Source: a virus
Virus record (IMG/VR): IMGVR_UViG_3300034102_002045
Span: 1 to 22,827 of that record
DNA: 22,827 nucleotides
Reading direction: 5' to 3' (one strand)
Position numbers and translations under genes: made by a program. Shown one piece after another: positions 16,273 to 22,827 of the stretch. The notes below the pieces were generated by a model, which saw nothing but the letters and a program-made list of their open reading frames with translations, did not search any database and was not told the origin of the DNA. The number at the start of each line of letters is the position of its first letter. Position 1 is the first letter of the stretch.

Positions 16273-19200
16273 TATGCAGGGTTTATGATTTGATAAGCAA
16301 CAACATCATTGTCACTGTTATGATTTGATGTTATTGTAAATGTTCCACTACCTTTTGAACTTACAACAACAGGTCCTGCATTAGGATGATTGTTAGTTTG
16401 TTTGGTTAAAAATATAATACTATTTGCGGTAACTAAAGTATTAGAGACTGTTGCAACGCCAGGGTTTGCACCATCTAACGCTACCGTTCCCATTGTTTTA
16501 TTTGAACCTGACGCAAACATTACATCACCACTAACTCTTAATGAACCTGTTATTTGTGTGTCACTATTAATCTGTAAAGCGTTTGAACCTGACTTTAATA
16601 ATAATTCATAACCTGTTCTTCCAATTCTTATAGTGTCGTCTTCAAATACATTACTTCCACCTGTTCCTATATATGTATTATTATTACCTAATTCTAAATT
16701 ACCAACATTACCTATAATTGTATTTTGTGAACCTGAACGGAAGTTTGCACTACCATTACCTGACACAACTGTATTGTTTGAACCTGATGAAAATCCTAAA
16801 AAGAAACCTGTAAATAACATATTATTAGAACCTGTAAATCCTACCTCAAGACCTTTTACGTTTCCTATTACTGTATTGTATGTACTTGAGTTTCTATAAA
16901 ACGCCGGTCCTGAATTTAATATATTAATTTGTGCTGTGTCAGGCCCTGATTGTATTTGAAATGGTTGATTTTCACTACCACTTATTCTTAATGTTCCTTC
17001 TATTGTTTGGTCACTAAACGCTGACCCTGTGGTGATTAAACCTGTCTTATCTGTTAATCCACTCGTTCCTGATGAACCAGCTGTACCTGATGTACCTGAT
17101 GTTGCTGAACTAAATGATGTTCCATTCAATGTTAATGAACCTGATATATTAACTGAACCTGTAAAGTTTGAGTTATTATTATTATCAATTCTTAAAGCGT
17201 TTCTTCTTGAACCTGCACCTGTTCCTGTTCCAACAACAAATACTGTCTCTTGTGAACTTTCTTGTAATGAACCTGTTGCGTTAAATCTACCGAAGAACGC
17301 TGAACCTCCTATTGTTGTTGATGTGTTTGACGCTGAAACAATTAAGTTTTGTCCCAATATTGCGGTTGCTACTAAATGACCCCCTGTAAATGAACCACTA
17401 TATATACTATTAACTTCATTACTTCTACCATAAATAATGTTTTGTCCAACTGTTCTTCTTGTTCCACTATTAGAACCTGAAACTGTGAGACTATTAGCTA
17501 AGCCACCAAATGTGTTTTGACCTACTGTAATATTATTTACCGCTGTTGAAACCGATGATGAATAGTTATTACTAACAGATATACCACCACCTAAATTACC
17601 TTGATAAGATATTGATGAACTATTATGACTTAATGTTGTGGTGTTAGTAAAAACATTATTAATAATACTTGTATTTAATCCTAATGTTGTTCTACTTGCT
17701 ATTGAACTAAGCGAACCTACGTTTAAATTACCAGTCATACTTACCGAACCAGATGGGTGACTAATAAAAATTGTTCCTTGACCAATATTATTTTGTAAAG
17801 TTGGTTTTGTTAATGATGATGTTGTAAATCCTAAATTAACATATCCACCCAATATATTACTATTAATCGTTGGTAACATCACAGATGATGTTGAAACTAA
17901 TATACCATTTTGTGTTGATGGTTGTCCGAATAAAATATTATTACTACCACTTAAATACGCTTTATATCCAGGGTCTGAAGTATAATTTTCATTAGGTATT
18001 AACCCATTCATTATAATATTATTGGAACCTGTAATACTCCAACTACCAGTTAATTCTAATTGAGTTGGTATTGAACTTTCATTAAAACCCATTATAATAT
18101 TACCACCTGCTTCTGAACCTGTTATTCTAAATGGTACTGTTTGTCCTGATTGTGCAATAAATATATTACCACCAAAATCTATTAATGAACCTGTAATAGA
18201 TTGAGTTGTTGATATTGAACCTGTTGTGATTAAACCATTTCTATCACCACTAACAGGAACACCATTAACAAGGTATTGTCCTGTTATATCTATTGAACCT
18301 GTAACATCTAAATCTCTTAATACTGTTACAGTTCCATCTGTATAGTTTGCTTTATTTTGGAAACCAAATACAGCAGCGTAACTATCTAACGCATCATTAT
18401 TAACATATATAGCAGGACCTTTTGTCCATCCACTAATTCCACCACTTGATGGGTCAACTGAATATCCAATTTCATCATTTGTTGCTATAACATTATTAAA
18501 TATTGCTAATGGGTTCAAAGCTGCACTTAATGTAGGTGTTGTTACTGTAACACTAGTTGACCTAATATTTGTATTACCAGCTGAACCTGATATGAATATA
18601 CGAGGTTGTCTTGTTCCACCAGTATCCATATTACTAATCAACATCTGTCCGTTTAAGTTAATATCATATTGACCTGAACCTGAAACGTTTAATGAACCTG
18701 TAATTTTTGTTGTTCCATTTACATCTAATGAACCTGTTATACCTACATTGTTTGTGGTGTTCCATACTGAACCTGTTAGTGCGAATAAACTATCGCCACT
18801 TGTTCCTGATGAACCTGATGTTCCACTTGTACCATCAATACCTGAAGTACCACTTGAACCTGACGTTCCTGATGTTCCATCAATACCACTTGTTCCTGAA
18901 GAACCTGATGTACCTGACGTTCCATTACTTCCTGATGTTCCACTTGTACCATTACTACCTGAAGTTCCACTAGTACCTGATGTACCACCTGAACCTGATG
19001 AACCTGAACCACCACTTGAACCTGAAGACCCTGACGTACCACTACTTCCATTAGAACCTGACGTTCCTGATGAACCACTACTTCCATTAATACCACTTGT
19101 ACCTGATGTACCATTGGTTCCGTTTGTGATTGGAACATTGTTTATAAAGAATGAACCTGATATGTTCACACCTGTAAATGACATTTGTAATGGACTATTA

Positions 19201-19316
19201 TCTCCATCACCTGTTTGTATTGTTTGTAATGTATTAGTTAATCCTTGCGTACTATCGGTCATTTTTAAAAGACCTTGATACGAACTACTTACATATTGAT
19301 TTGTTAATTGACCCAT
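16272..19316 (-). CDS. Fibre protein with proline-free collagen-like Gly-Thr-Ser triplets (1014 aa)
   Basis: The N-terminal 65 residues (starting MGQLTNQYVSSSYQGLLKMT) probably attach to the virion. Residues about 66-175 are about 36 Gly-X-Y triplets, mainly GTS, GSS, GSN and GID, with no proline; they would form a thin triple-helical stalk. The rest has many beta-strand turns of the form ITGS, NVSGS and TGSL, typical of trimeric beta-helical fibres, plus a second short triplet stretch (SGTSGTAGSSGTSG, about 740). The last 70 residues (from about GANPGVATVS, containing SIIFLTKQTNN and VVVSSKGSGTFTITSNHNSD) look like a compact C-terminal head domain, a likely receptor-contact site. It sits between the duplicated-domain gene and the HK97-gp10-like gene, an unusual place for a fibre. 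Tail fibre versus capsid fibre cannot be decided from sequence. Confidence 0.8.
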   Translation of the reverse strand: MGQLTNQYVSSSYQGLLKMTDSTQGLTNTLQTIQTGDGDNSPLQMSFTGVNISGSFFINNVPITNGTNGTSGTSGINGSSGSSGTSGSNGSSGTSGSSGSSGGSGSSGSGGTSGTSGTSGSNGTSGTSGSNGTSGTSGSSGTSGIDGTSGTSGSSGTSGIDGTSGTSGSSGTSGDSLFALTGSVWNTTNNVGITGSLDVNGTTKITGSLNVSGSGQYDINLNGQMLISNMDTGGTRQPRIFISGSAGNTNIRSTSVTVTTPTLSAALNPLAIFNNVIATNDEIGYSVDPSSGGISGWTKGPAIYVNNDALDSYAAVFGFQNKANYTDGTVTVLRDLDVTGSIDITGQYLVNGVPVSGDRNGLITTGSISTTQSITGSLIDFGGNIFIAQSGQTVPFRITGSEAGGNIIMGFNESSIPTQLELTGSWSITGSNNIIMNGLIPNENYTSDPGYKAYLSGSNNILFGQPSTQNGILVSTSSVMLPTINSNILGGYVNLGFTTSSLTKPTLQNNIGQGTIFISHPSGSVSMTGNLNVGSLSSIASRTTLGLNTSIINNVFTNTTTLSHNSSSISYQGNLGGGISVSNNYSSSVSTAVNNITVGQNTFGGLANSLTVSGSNSGTRRTVGQNIIYGRSNEVNSIYSGSFTGGHLVATAILGQNLIVSASNTSTTIGGSAFFGRFNATGSLQESSQETVFVVGTGTGAGSRRNALRIDNNNNSNFTGSVNISGSLTLNGTSFSSATSGTSGTAGSSGTSGLTDKTGLITTGSAFSDQTIEGTLRISGSENQPFQIQSGPDTAQINILNSGPAFYRNSSTYNTVIGNVKGLEVGFTGSNNMLFTGFFLGFSSGSNNTVVSGNGSANFRSGSQNTIIGNVGNLELGNNNTYIGTGGSNVFEDDTIRIGRTGYELLLKSGSNALQINSDTQITGSLRVSGDVMFASGSNKTMGTVALDGANPGVATVSNTLVTANSIIFLTKQTNNHPNAGPVVVSSKGSGTFTITSNHNSDNDVVAYQIINPA
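18791..19121 (-). repeat. Tandem Gly-X-Y triplet-coding array
   Basis: About 36 successive 9-base units encode Gly-Thr-Ser, Gly-Ser-Ser, Gly-Ser-Asn and Gly-Ile-Asp triplets. Two stretches encode the same GIDGTSGTSGSSGTS block. Slippage here would change stalk length in frame. On the plus strand the same array creates a long open frame of PDVP-like residues, which is a shadow. Confidence 0.9.
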
Positions 19317-19332
19317 ATTAATATTTTTTGTT

Positions 19333-20340
19333 TTATACTTTTCTCCATACTGTTGATATTGTGTTCCATAATTCCGCTAACTCATACCACTTCTTATTCT
19401 CCACCACGAATGGTAATTCAGGAAGAACACATCTATTATAATCAAACGGTTGTGTTAATTGTAAGTTCATTGTCCATCCACCTAATACTGTTTCAAACCT
19501 TTCTAAGAATGGGTCACACGTTGCGTTCCATTCTGATTCATACTCACTCAAATACAATACTGTAAAAATATCCTTACAAATTTCTAATCCATCATTCATC
19601 ACATCTCGTTGATTTGAATAATCATCTTCCACTACATCTGTTATTATTATTTGAAAGTTATATATCATTTCATTCTGTGCTAATGTTGCTTGACCTGGCA
19701 CTATCCACATCCTACTATAGAGTGGTTCTTTCTCGGTCTCAATATCTAATGTCAATTGTGCAACATCACCAAACCCATATGAATTAATCTGTTCGTGTGC
19801 TCTTGCTATCTCTTTTAAATCATCCAATATTAATTTGTAAGTAACTTCATTAACTGATGTTGGTAATGTTAATCCTGATATTGGTAATACACAAGAATTA
19901 TAATCAAACGGTTGTTCTATTGTTATGTTTAAAGTCCATCCACCTAATAATGTCTCATATCTTTCTAAGAATGGTTCTGCGGGACTACTCCATAATGGTT
20001 CATAATCTATACTGAATCCACCGAATGTTTCTGTATATGATTGATATAGGATGGTCCATACATCTTTTACTGTCTCTAATGTGTCACTCATCACATCTTC
20101 CTGATTTGAAAGGTCTGCGTTGATAATATCACATATAATAATAGAGAAATTATAGTCCAATCTATTCTGTGCTAATACAGTTTGACCTGGTACCACATAC
20201 ATTTTCATATATACAGGTTCTTGTTTGGTCTCTATATCCATTGTAAGTTGGGTAATATCTCCATATCCAAAAGAATTTATCTGAGGATTATGATACGCAA
20301 TACCACTTAAATCTTGAATAACTTGTTTGTAGTTCACCAT
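19333..20340 (-). CDS. Tandemly duplicated structural protein, two copies of one domain (335 aa)
   Basis: The protein is two near-copies of a domain of roughly 150 residues. Copy 1 (about 4-155) and copy 2 (about 165-310) share INS(F/Y)G(Y/F)GD, QLT(M/L)DIET, EP(V/L)Y, (V)VPGQ...LAQN, (D/N)YNF.III, SNQ.DVM, PFLER(Y/F)ET(L/V)LGGWT and QPFDYN.CVLP. Similarity is also visible in the DNA, so the duplication is probably not ancient. The C-terminal about 25 residues are extra. The domain resembles a single-copy structural protein seen in Bacteroidota phages, but I know of no assigned function; tail terminator or head-tail joining roles would fit the place between the chaperone-like gene and the fibre. 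A 15-base TATATTTA-type motif lies 7 bases before its ATG. Confidence 0.7.
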   Translation of the reverse strand: MVNYKQVIQDLSGIAYHNPQINSFGYGDITQLTMDIETKQEPVYMKMYVVPGQTVLAQNRLDYNFSIIICDIINADLSNQEDVMSDTLETVKDVWTILYQSYTETFGGFSIDYEPLWSSPAEPFLERYETLLGGWTLNITIEQPFDYNSCVLPISGLTLPTSVNEVTYKLILDDLKEIARAHEQINSYGFGDVAQLTLDIETEKEPLYSRMWIVPGQATLAQNEMIYNFQIIITDVVEDDYSNQRDVMNDGLEICKDIFTVLYLSEYESEWNATCDPFLERFETVLGGWTMNLQLTQPFDYNRCVLPELPFVVENKKWYELAELWNTISTVWRKV

Positions 20341-20347
20341 ATAACTA

Positions 20348-20362
20348 TAAATATAAAAAAAA
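20348..20362 (-). promoter_or_regulatory. A/T-rich motif, coding-strand TTTTTTTTATATTTA, 7 bases before a start codon
   Basis: This is identical in sequence and in distance to ATG to the motif at 546-560. It lies in the 32-base gap after the frameshifted chaperone-like gene. A Bacteroidota -7 promoter element (TAnnTTTG-like) or a translation-initiation element are the main options. Confidence 0.4.
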
Positions 20363-20372
20363 CAAAATCGTA

Positions 20373-21187
20373 TTATGAATTACGTGCTTGTTTCATAAGA
20401 CGGTCCTGTTCTTGGTCGTAGTTTATTAAATAAGAAACTTGATTTAGAACTTCCACCACCGTTTTTTCGTAGACGTACTCGTGTTTTGTAAAATCATTTC
20501 CAGCCAATTTATTGACGATAATGAACCAACCGTAGACCGATTGAAAAGAGCGGCTATAATTATCTTCCTCAAACTCCAAATTAGTTTCATCCTCATCCAC
20601 ATTGACAGTCTCGGTATTGAAGACAGCTGGAAATAATTGGAATATCTGTTTGCGTAATTGATAAAAAAAAACTGAGCCGATAATATGACACCTACATCTA
20701 ATTTATTCTTGAACAGTTCGGACCTTATCTTCATACTTTTAATATCGTATTTCTCAATATCAAAATCGTGTTTGGACCTTTCATTTGTAATTGGTCTATA
20801 CATAATTGATGTGAGGATATGTAGAAAGTCCAATAGTTCATCTTCTTTCTTACTACTGATGGTGTCCATATCCACAAACTCAGCAAACGATAAATCCTCC
20901 CACTTAGGAAAGAATCCATAATGAACACCATCCAATTCAAACCTATCTTTAAATGGTGGTCTTTCTTGTGGTATAAGTTTTATAATTTCTGACGCAAGGT
21001 AATTAACCTTTTCAAAATCTGTCTCTAACAAATCCTCAATTGGTGCTCCTGTAAATAAGTTCACCAACTTGGCTGCGTAATAATCGTCTGAGAATAAATC
21101 CTTCAACTTATACATCTTAACATAATGACCTATCGTCATAAGTTCTGGTATCTCGTATTGTTTATCCTCTATTGTAAATTTTATCAT
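20373..21187 (-). CDS. Tail-assembly-chaperone-like protein, full -1 frameshift product (about 271 aa)
   Basis: Reading from the ATG at 21187, a -1 slip at the T9 run (20663-20671) joins 175 residues to a 96-residue extension that ends at 20373. The extension starts YQLRKQIFQLFPAVFN, passes through an acidic stretch (VDEDETNLEFEEDN) and contains YGWFIIVNKLAGNDFTKHEY then a helix to LINYDQEQDRLMKQ. This looks like real coding sequence and resembles C-terminal parts of tail-assembly or related chaperones in Bacteroidota phages. The N-terminal part has FPKWEDLSFAEFVDMDTI and LHILTSIMYRPI, also typical of those proteins. Producing a short form and a -1 extended form is the lambda G/GT scheme. An undercounted base (true T10) would instead make one continuous gene. 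Overlaps terL by 4 bases (ATGA). Confidence 0.65.
20444..21187 (-). CDS. Zero-frame product of the chaperone-like gene (247 aa)
   Basis: Without slipping at T9, translation continues for 72 more codons to a stop at 20444. Residues 1-175 are shared with the extended form. The unshared tail (residues 176-247) has an unusual composition with runs of Trp, Met, Arg, Lys and Ile (for example MWMRMKLIWSLRKIII) and looks like an out-of-frame reading of the acidic extension. It may be a genuine short isoform, as in lambda G, or simply the unslipped default product. The region shared by both is the trustworthy part. Confidence 0.5.
   Translation of the reverse strand: MIKFTIEDKQYEIPELMTIGHYVKMYKLKDLFSDDYYAAKLVNLFTGAPIEDLLETDFEKVNYLASEIIKLIPQERPPFKDRFELDGVHYGFFPKWEDLSFAEFVDMDTISSKKEDELLDFLHILTSIMYRPITNERSKHDFDIEKYDIKSMKIRSELFKNKLDVGVILSAQFFFINYANRYSNYFQLSSIPRLSMWMRMKLIWSLRKIIIAALFNRSTVGSLSSINWLEMILQNTSTSTKKRWWKF
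20663..20671 (-). promoter_or_regulatory. T9 slippery site, candidate -1 ribosomal frameshift
   Basis: On the coding strand CAG TTT TTT TTT ATC reads Q-F-F-F-I in frame 0. A -1 slip gives TTT TTT TAT CAA and enters the open extension frame. The run fits the X XXY YYZ rule for tandem slippage. No convincing downstream stem-loop or pseudoknot is visible by eye; only a weak 4-5 bp pairing exists. A sequencing homopolymer undercall is the main alternative. Confidence 0.55.
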
Positions 21188-22509
21188 ATGAAACTAATTG
21201 AATATTTTCCTGTTGTTTTATGGTTGGATACTTCAAATAACATCTTCATCATTACTGCATCTGAAATATCGGGAGATGAACCTAATATCTTTTTCATCTC
21301 ATCCTTACTGTGAACCCCTATCTTATTATCTTTATCTGTGTCCTTTAATCTTACACTTAATAGTTCTTGTGTTAATGTGTCTATTGTATTTGGGTCCATA
21401 ACATTTACACTAATCTTTCCCTCCTTAAACATTTCACTTAGTTTAATATAACATTGTGATTTTAAATTGGTATAGTTTTGTTTATGTAATGGACTTGCAT
21501 TGTTTATAAAGTTCTTTCCACGTATTTGGTCTGCTACACCTCCACCAACGCCATCACTATCTACTACAATGTTTTGAGGATGTACCCCGTATTTCTGTAT
21601 TAGACCCCTTATTTCTTCACTCAATTCTGTTGTTGATAGTTTGGTATAGGTAAGTATTTCCGTTATAACATTACCCACCCAAATCACTACTACTGACCTA
21701 TCACTACCGAACCTCGCAACGTCCACACTCATAAACTTTTTATCATCCACATTTGGTGGTGTCTTGAATATACTTGAACTGATTATATCAAAATCAAATA
21801 AACTATCTTCTTCCTGTTCGTAGTTCCAATCACCTAAGTATAAACGTTTCATTTGTTTTGGTGGTAGGTTCTTTAGTATATCCAAATATTCAGGGGGTAA
21901 AAATTTGTTGTCACTCGGTAACGCTTGTATAAATATTTTTGTTTTATCTAATGTCCCTTGTATATGTGGTAAATAAAATTCTTGTTTCAACCACGATTGA
22001 GATGGGTTACAAGACATAAAGAGTGTTGGTTTTAATTTATACTCATTAATCTTATATCTTAATAATGAACGGACCACATCATACGCTTGTCTTGATACTT
22101 GTGCTACCTCATCTATAAACGCAATAGTTATTTCTAATCCTCCCAATGAATCGTAGTTAGGGTCTGATGGATTGTACTGTAAATCTCTAAACACTATCTC
22201 ACTACCATTGTAGAACTTTAATTCGTTTGATTGTTGATTATATGTATAATGTTCAGGATTAATTCCACACTCCTTGAATAGGTCTAATAATGTCTTTATA
22301 GTGGTAACCCTTAATTGTGTTAATACTGTACGTCCTATCAACGCCCTAATACCAGGATAAGTAAGACACATATATAGAACCCATACAGTACCCAAATAGG
22401 ATTTTCCACTTCCTTTCGCACCACCATACAGAACTTCACGATGTGTTTTATCAAGTAAGATTTTAAATGTTTCAGATTGTTTCTTAGTTAAGTTTAAGTT
22501 TATTTCCAT
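21184..22509 (-). CDS. terL: Terminase large subunit (441 aa)
   Basis: This ATPase-nuclease motor packages phage DNA into the procapsid through the portal. The Walker A motif is GGAKGSGKS at residues 29-37 and the Walker B is IAFIDE at 129-134, with Asp133 and catalytic Glu134. The coupling motif region includes LFMSCNPS at about 163-170. The RNase-H-like nuclease half shows the first acidic residue in SVDVARFGSDRS (Asp263, Asp270), a second in VVDSDGVGGG (Asp317, Asp319) and a third near SPDISDAVMM towards the C-terminus. The length of 441 residues is normal. Its start overlaps the stop of the glycosyltransferase-like gene by one base (TAATG), and its end overlaps the next gene by four. No small terminase subunit is visible in the window. 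Confidence 0.97.
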   Translation of the reverse strand: MEINLNLTKKQSETFKILLDKTHREVLYGGAKGSGKSYLGTVWVLYMCLTYPGIRALIGRTVLTQLRVTTIKTLLDLFKECGINPEHYTYNQQSNELKFYNGSEIVFRDLQYNPSDPNYDSLGGLEITIAFIDEVAQVSRQAYDVVRSLLRYKINEYKLKPTLFMSCNPSQSWLKQEFYLPHIQGTLDKTKIFIQALPSDNKFLPPEYLDILKNLPPKQMKRLYLGDWNYEQEEDSLFDFDIISSSIFKTPPNVDDKKFMSVDVARFGSDRSVVVIWVGNVITEILTYTKLSTTELSEEIRGLIQKYGVHPQNIVVDSDGVGGGVADQIRGKNFINNASPLHKQNYTNLKSQCYIKLSEMFKEGKISVNVMDPNTIDTLTQELLSVRLKDTDKDNKIGVHSKDEMKKILGSSPDISDAVMMKMLFEVSNHKTTGKYSISFI

Positions 22510-22827
22510 TAGTTATGTACGTATAATATTTTATCTATTTTACCTACCTTACCGGTCTTATATTTGTTTATGTAATTAACAAACTTAAAGTCCGCCTGAT
22601 AACTACTTGTAATTAATCTTAGGTCACCAATGATGGACCTTCTTGTCATAAAGTTTCCTATATCAATATATCCTTCCGCTATTCTTGATTTAATAGGTTG
22701 GTAGTCATCCCTTTTCATATCGTGTACTAAATCACAATACACTAAGTCCTTTCCTGTCTCACCCACTTGTAAAAAATTATCTACAAAAGTTGGAACATAA
22801 TAGTTGTCTTCTCCTGTCATTACAATC
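22509..22827 (-). CDS. Glycosyltransferase-like protein, C-terminal part (partial)
   Basis: An ATG exists at 22820, but the frame stays open to the window edge, and the first residues (VMTGEDNYYVPTFV) look like the middle of a domain rather than a start. The visible 100 or so residues resemble the C-terminal half of a GT-A, family-2-like glycosyltransferase: TGEDNYYVP as a metal or donor-site-like acidic loop, then VYCDLVHDM, then YIDIGNFMTRRSI, an acidic ADFKFVNYI, and a closing GKVGKIDKILYVHN strand. It overlaps terL by one base, so the two are coupled. Possible targets are a virion protein, modified phage DNA, or the host surface; sequence does not choose between them. The fold call is by eye. 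Confidence 0.6.
   Translation of the reverse strand, partial: IVMTGEDNYYVPTFVDNFLQVGETGKDLVYCDLVHDMKRDDYQPIKSRIAEGYIDIGNFMTRRSIIGDLRLITSSYQADFKFVNYINKYKTGKVGKIDKILYVHN

Noticed and set aside
17029-17379. Plus-strand open frame of 116 residues inside the fibre gene
   Set aside because: Composition (VPDEPAVPDVPDV) is the mirror of Gly/Ser/Thr-rich fibre sequence; it is a shadow frame.
18748-19278. Long plus-strand open frame rich in PDVP and EPDVP repeats
   Set aside because: It is the exact antisense of the Gly-Thr-Ser triplet array and N-terminus of the fibre gene; the repeat DNA keeps it free of stops. No start context or operon partner on the plus strand.
20373-20600. Independent 75-residue gene starting with GTG at 20600
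   Set aside because: The frame stays open well upstream of the GTG back to the T9 run and beyond, and no initiation signal is visible, so it is better explained as the -1 extension of the gene at 21187.
1-22827. Stop-codon reassignment as seen in some Bacteroidota phages
   Set aside because: TAG ends the 165-residue gene and TGA ends terL and the HK97-gp10-like gene, each exactly at the overlap with the next start, so all three stops act normally.

Overview
This window is a late structural-gene block from a tailed double-stranded DNA phage (Caudoviricetes). Every supported gene is on the minus strand, so transcription runs from the high-numbered end to the low-numbered end. The DNA is AT-rich, genes overlap by 1, 4 or 8 bases or sit a few bases apart, and the starts are preceded by A/T-rich tracts rather than Shine-Dalgarno sequences. 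Together with the protein types (Gly-Thr-Ser triplet fibre, XkdF-type protease, TATATTTA-like motifs upstream of genes), this points to a phage of a Bacteroidota host, probably a flavobacterium-like one. That host call is an inference. TAA, TAG and TGA all act as stops, so there is no sign of stop-codon reassignment.

In transcription order: the end of a glycosyltransferase-like gene (cut by the window edge) overlaps terL. TerL overlaps a gene that looks like a tail assembly chaperone, which carries a T9 slip site and a long -1 extension. Next come a protein made of two tandem copies of one domain, a long fibre with collagen-like triplets, an HK97-gp10-like tail-completion or neck protein, a 538-residue tail protein, and a giant 1848-residue tail/baseplate protein. 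The giant protein ends in a delta-60-type propeller and five Pro/Thr linkers separating Cys-rich modules. Two small proteins and the tape measure protein follow, then a 41-residue basic protein and the capsid-assembly group: a composite protease, a scaffold-like protein and the likely major capsid protein. Last are a probable tail tube or other abundant virion protein, a small structural-type protein and the start of one more gene.

Functionally, TerL packages DNA into a procapsid built from the capsid protein, the scaffold-like protein and the protease. The tape measure, putative chaperone, putative tube protein and neck/baseplate proteins make the tail. The fibre and the modular 1848-residue protein are the best candidates for host recognition. 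A tape measure without any visible sheath suggests a siphovirus-like tail, but the window does not show the whole genome. No portal is visible.

The main points for follow-up are: the T9 -1 frameshift and its 72-codon dual-frame overlap; the composite protease; the modular Pro/Thr-linked tail protein with a 30-bp in-frame direct repeat; the tandemly duplicated 335-residue protein; a 13-bp inverted repeat that brackets one structural gene; and an identical 15-base motif at identical spacing before two distant genes. No tRNA, rRNA, CRISPR array, insertion sequence or integrase was seen. No gene-free stretch exceeds 300 bases; the largest gap is 112 bases (539-650) and holds a terminator.
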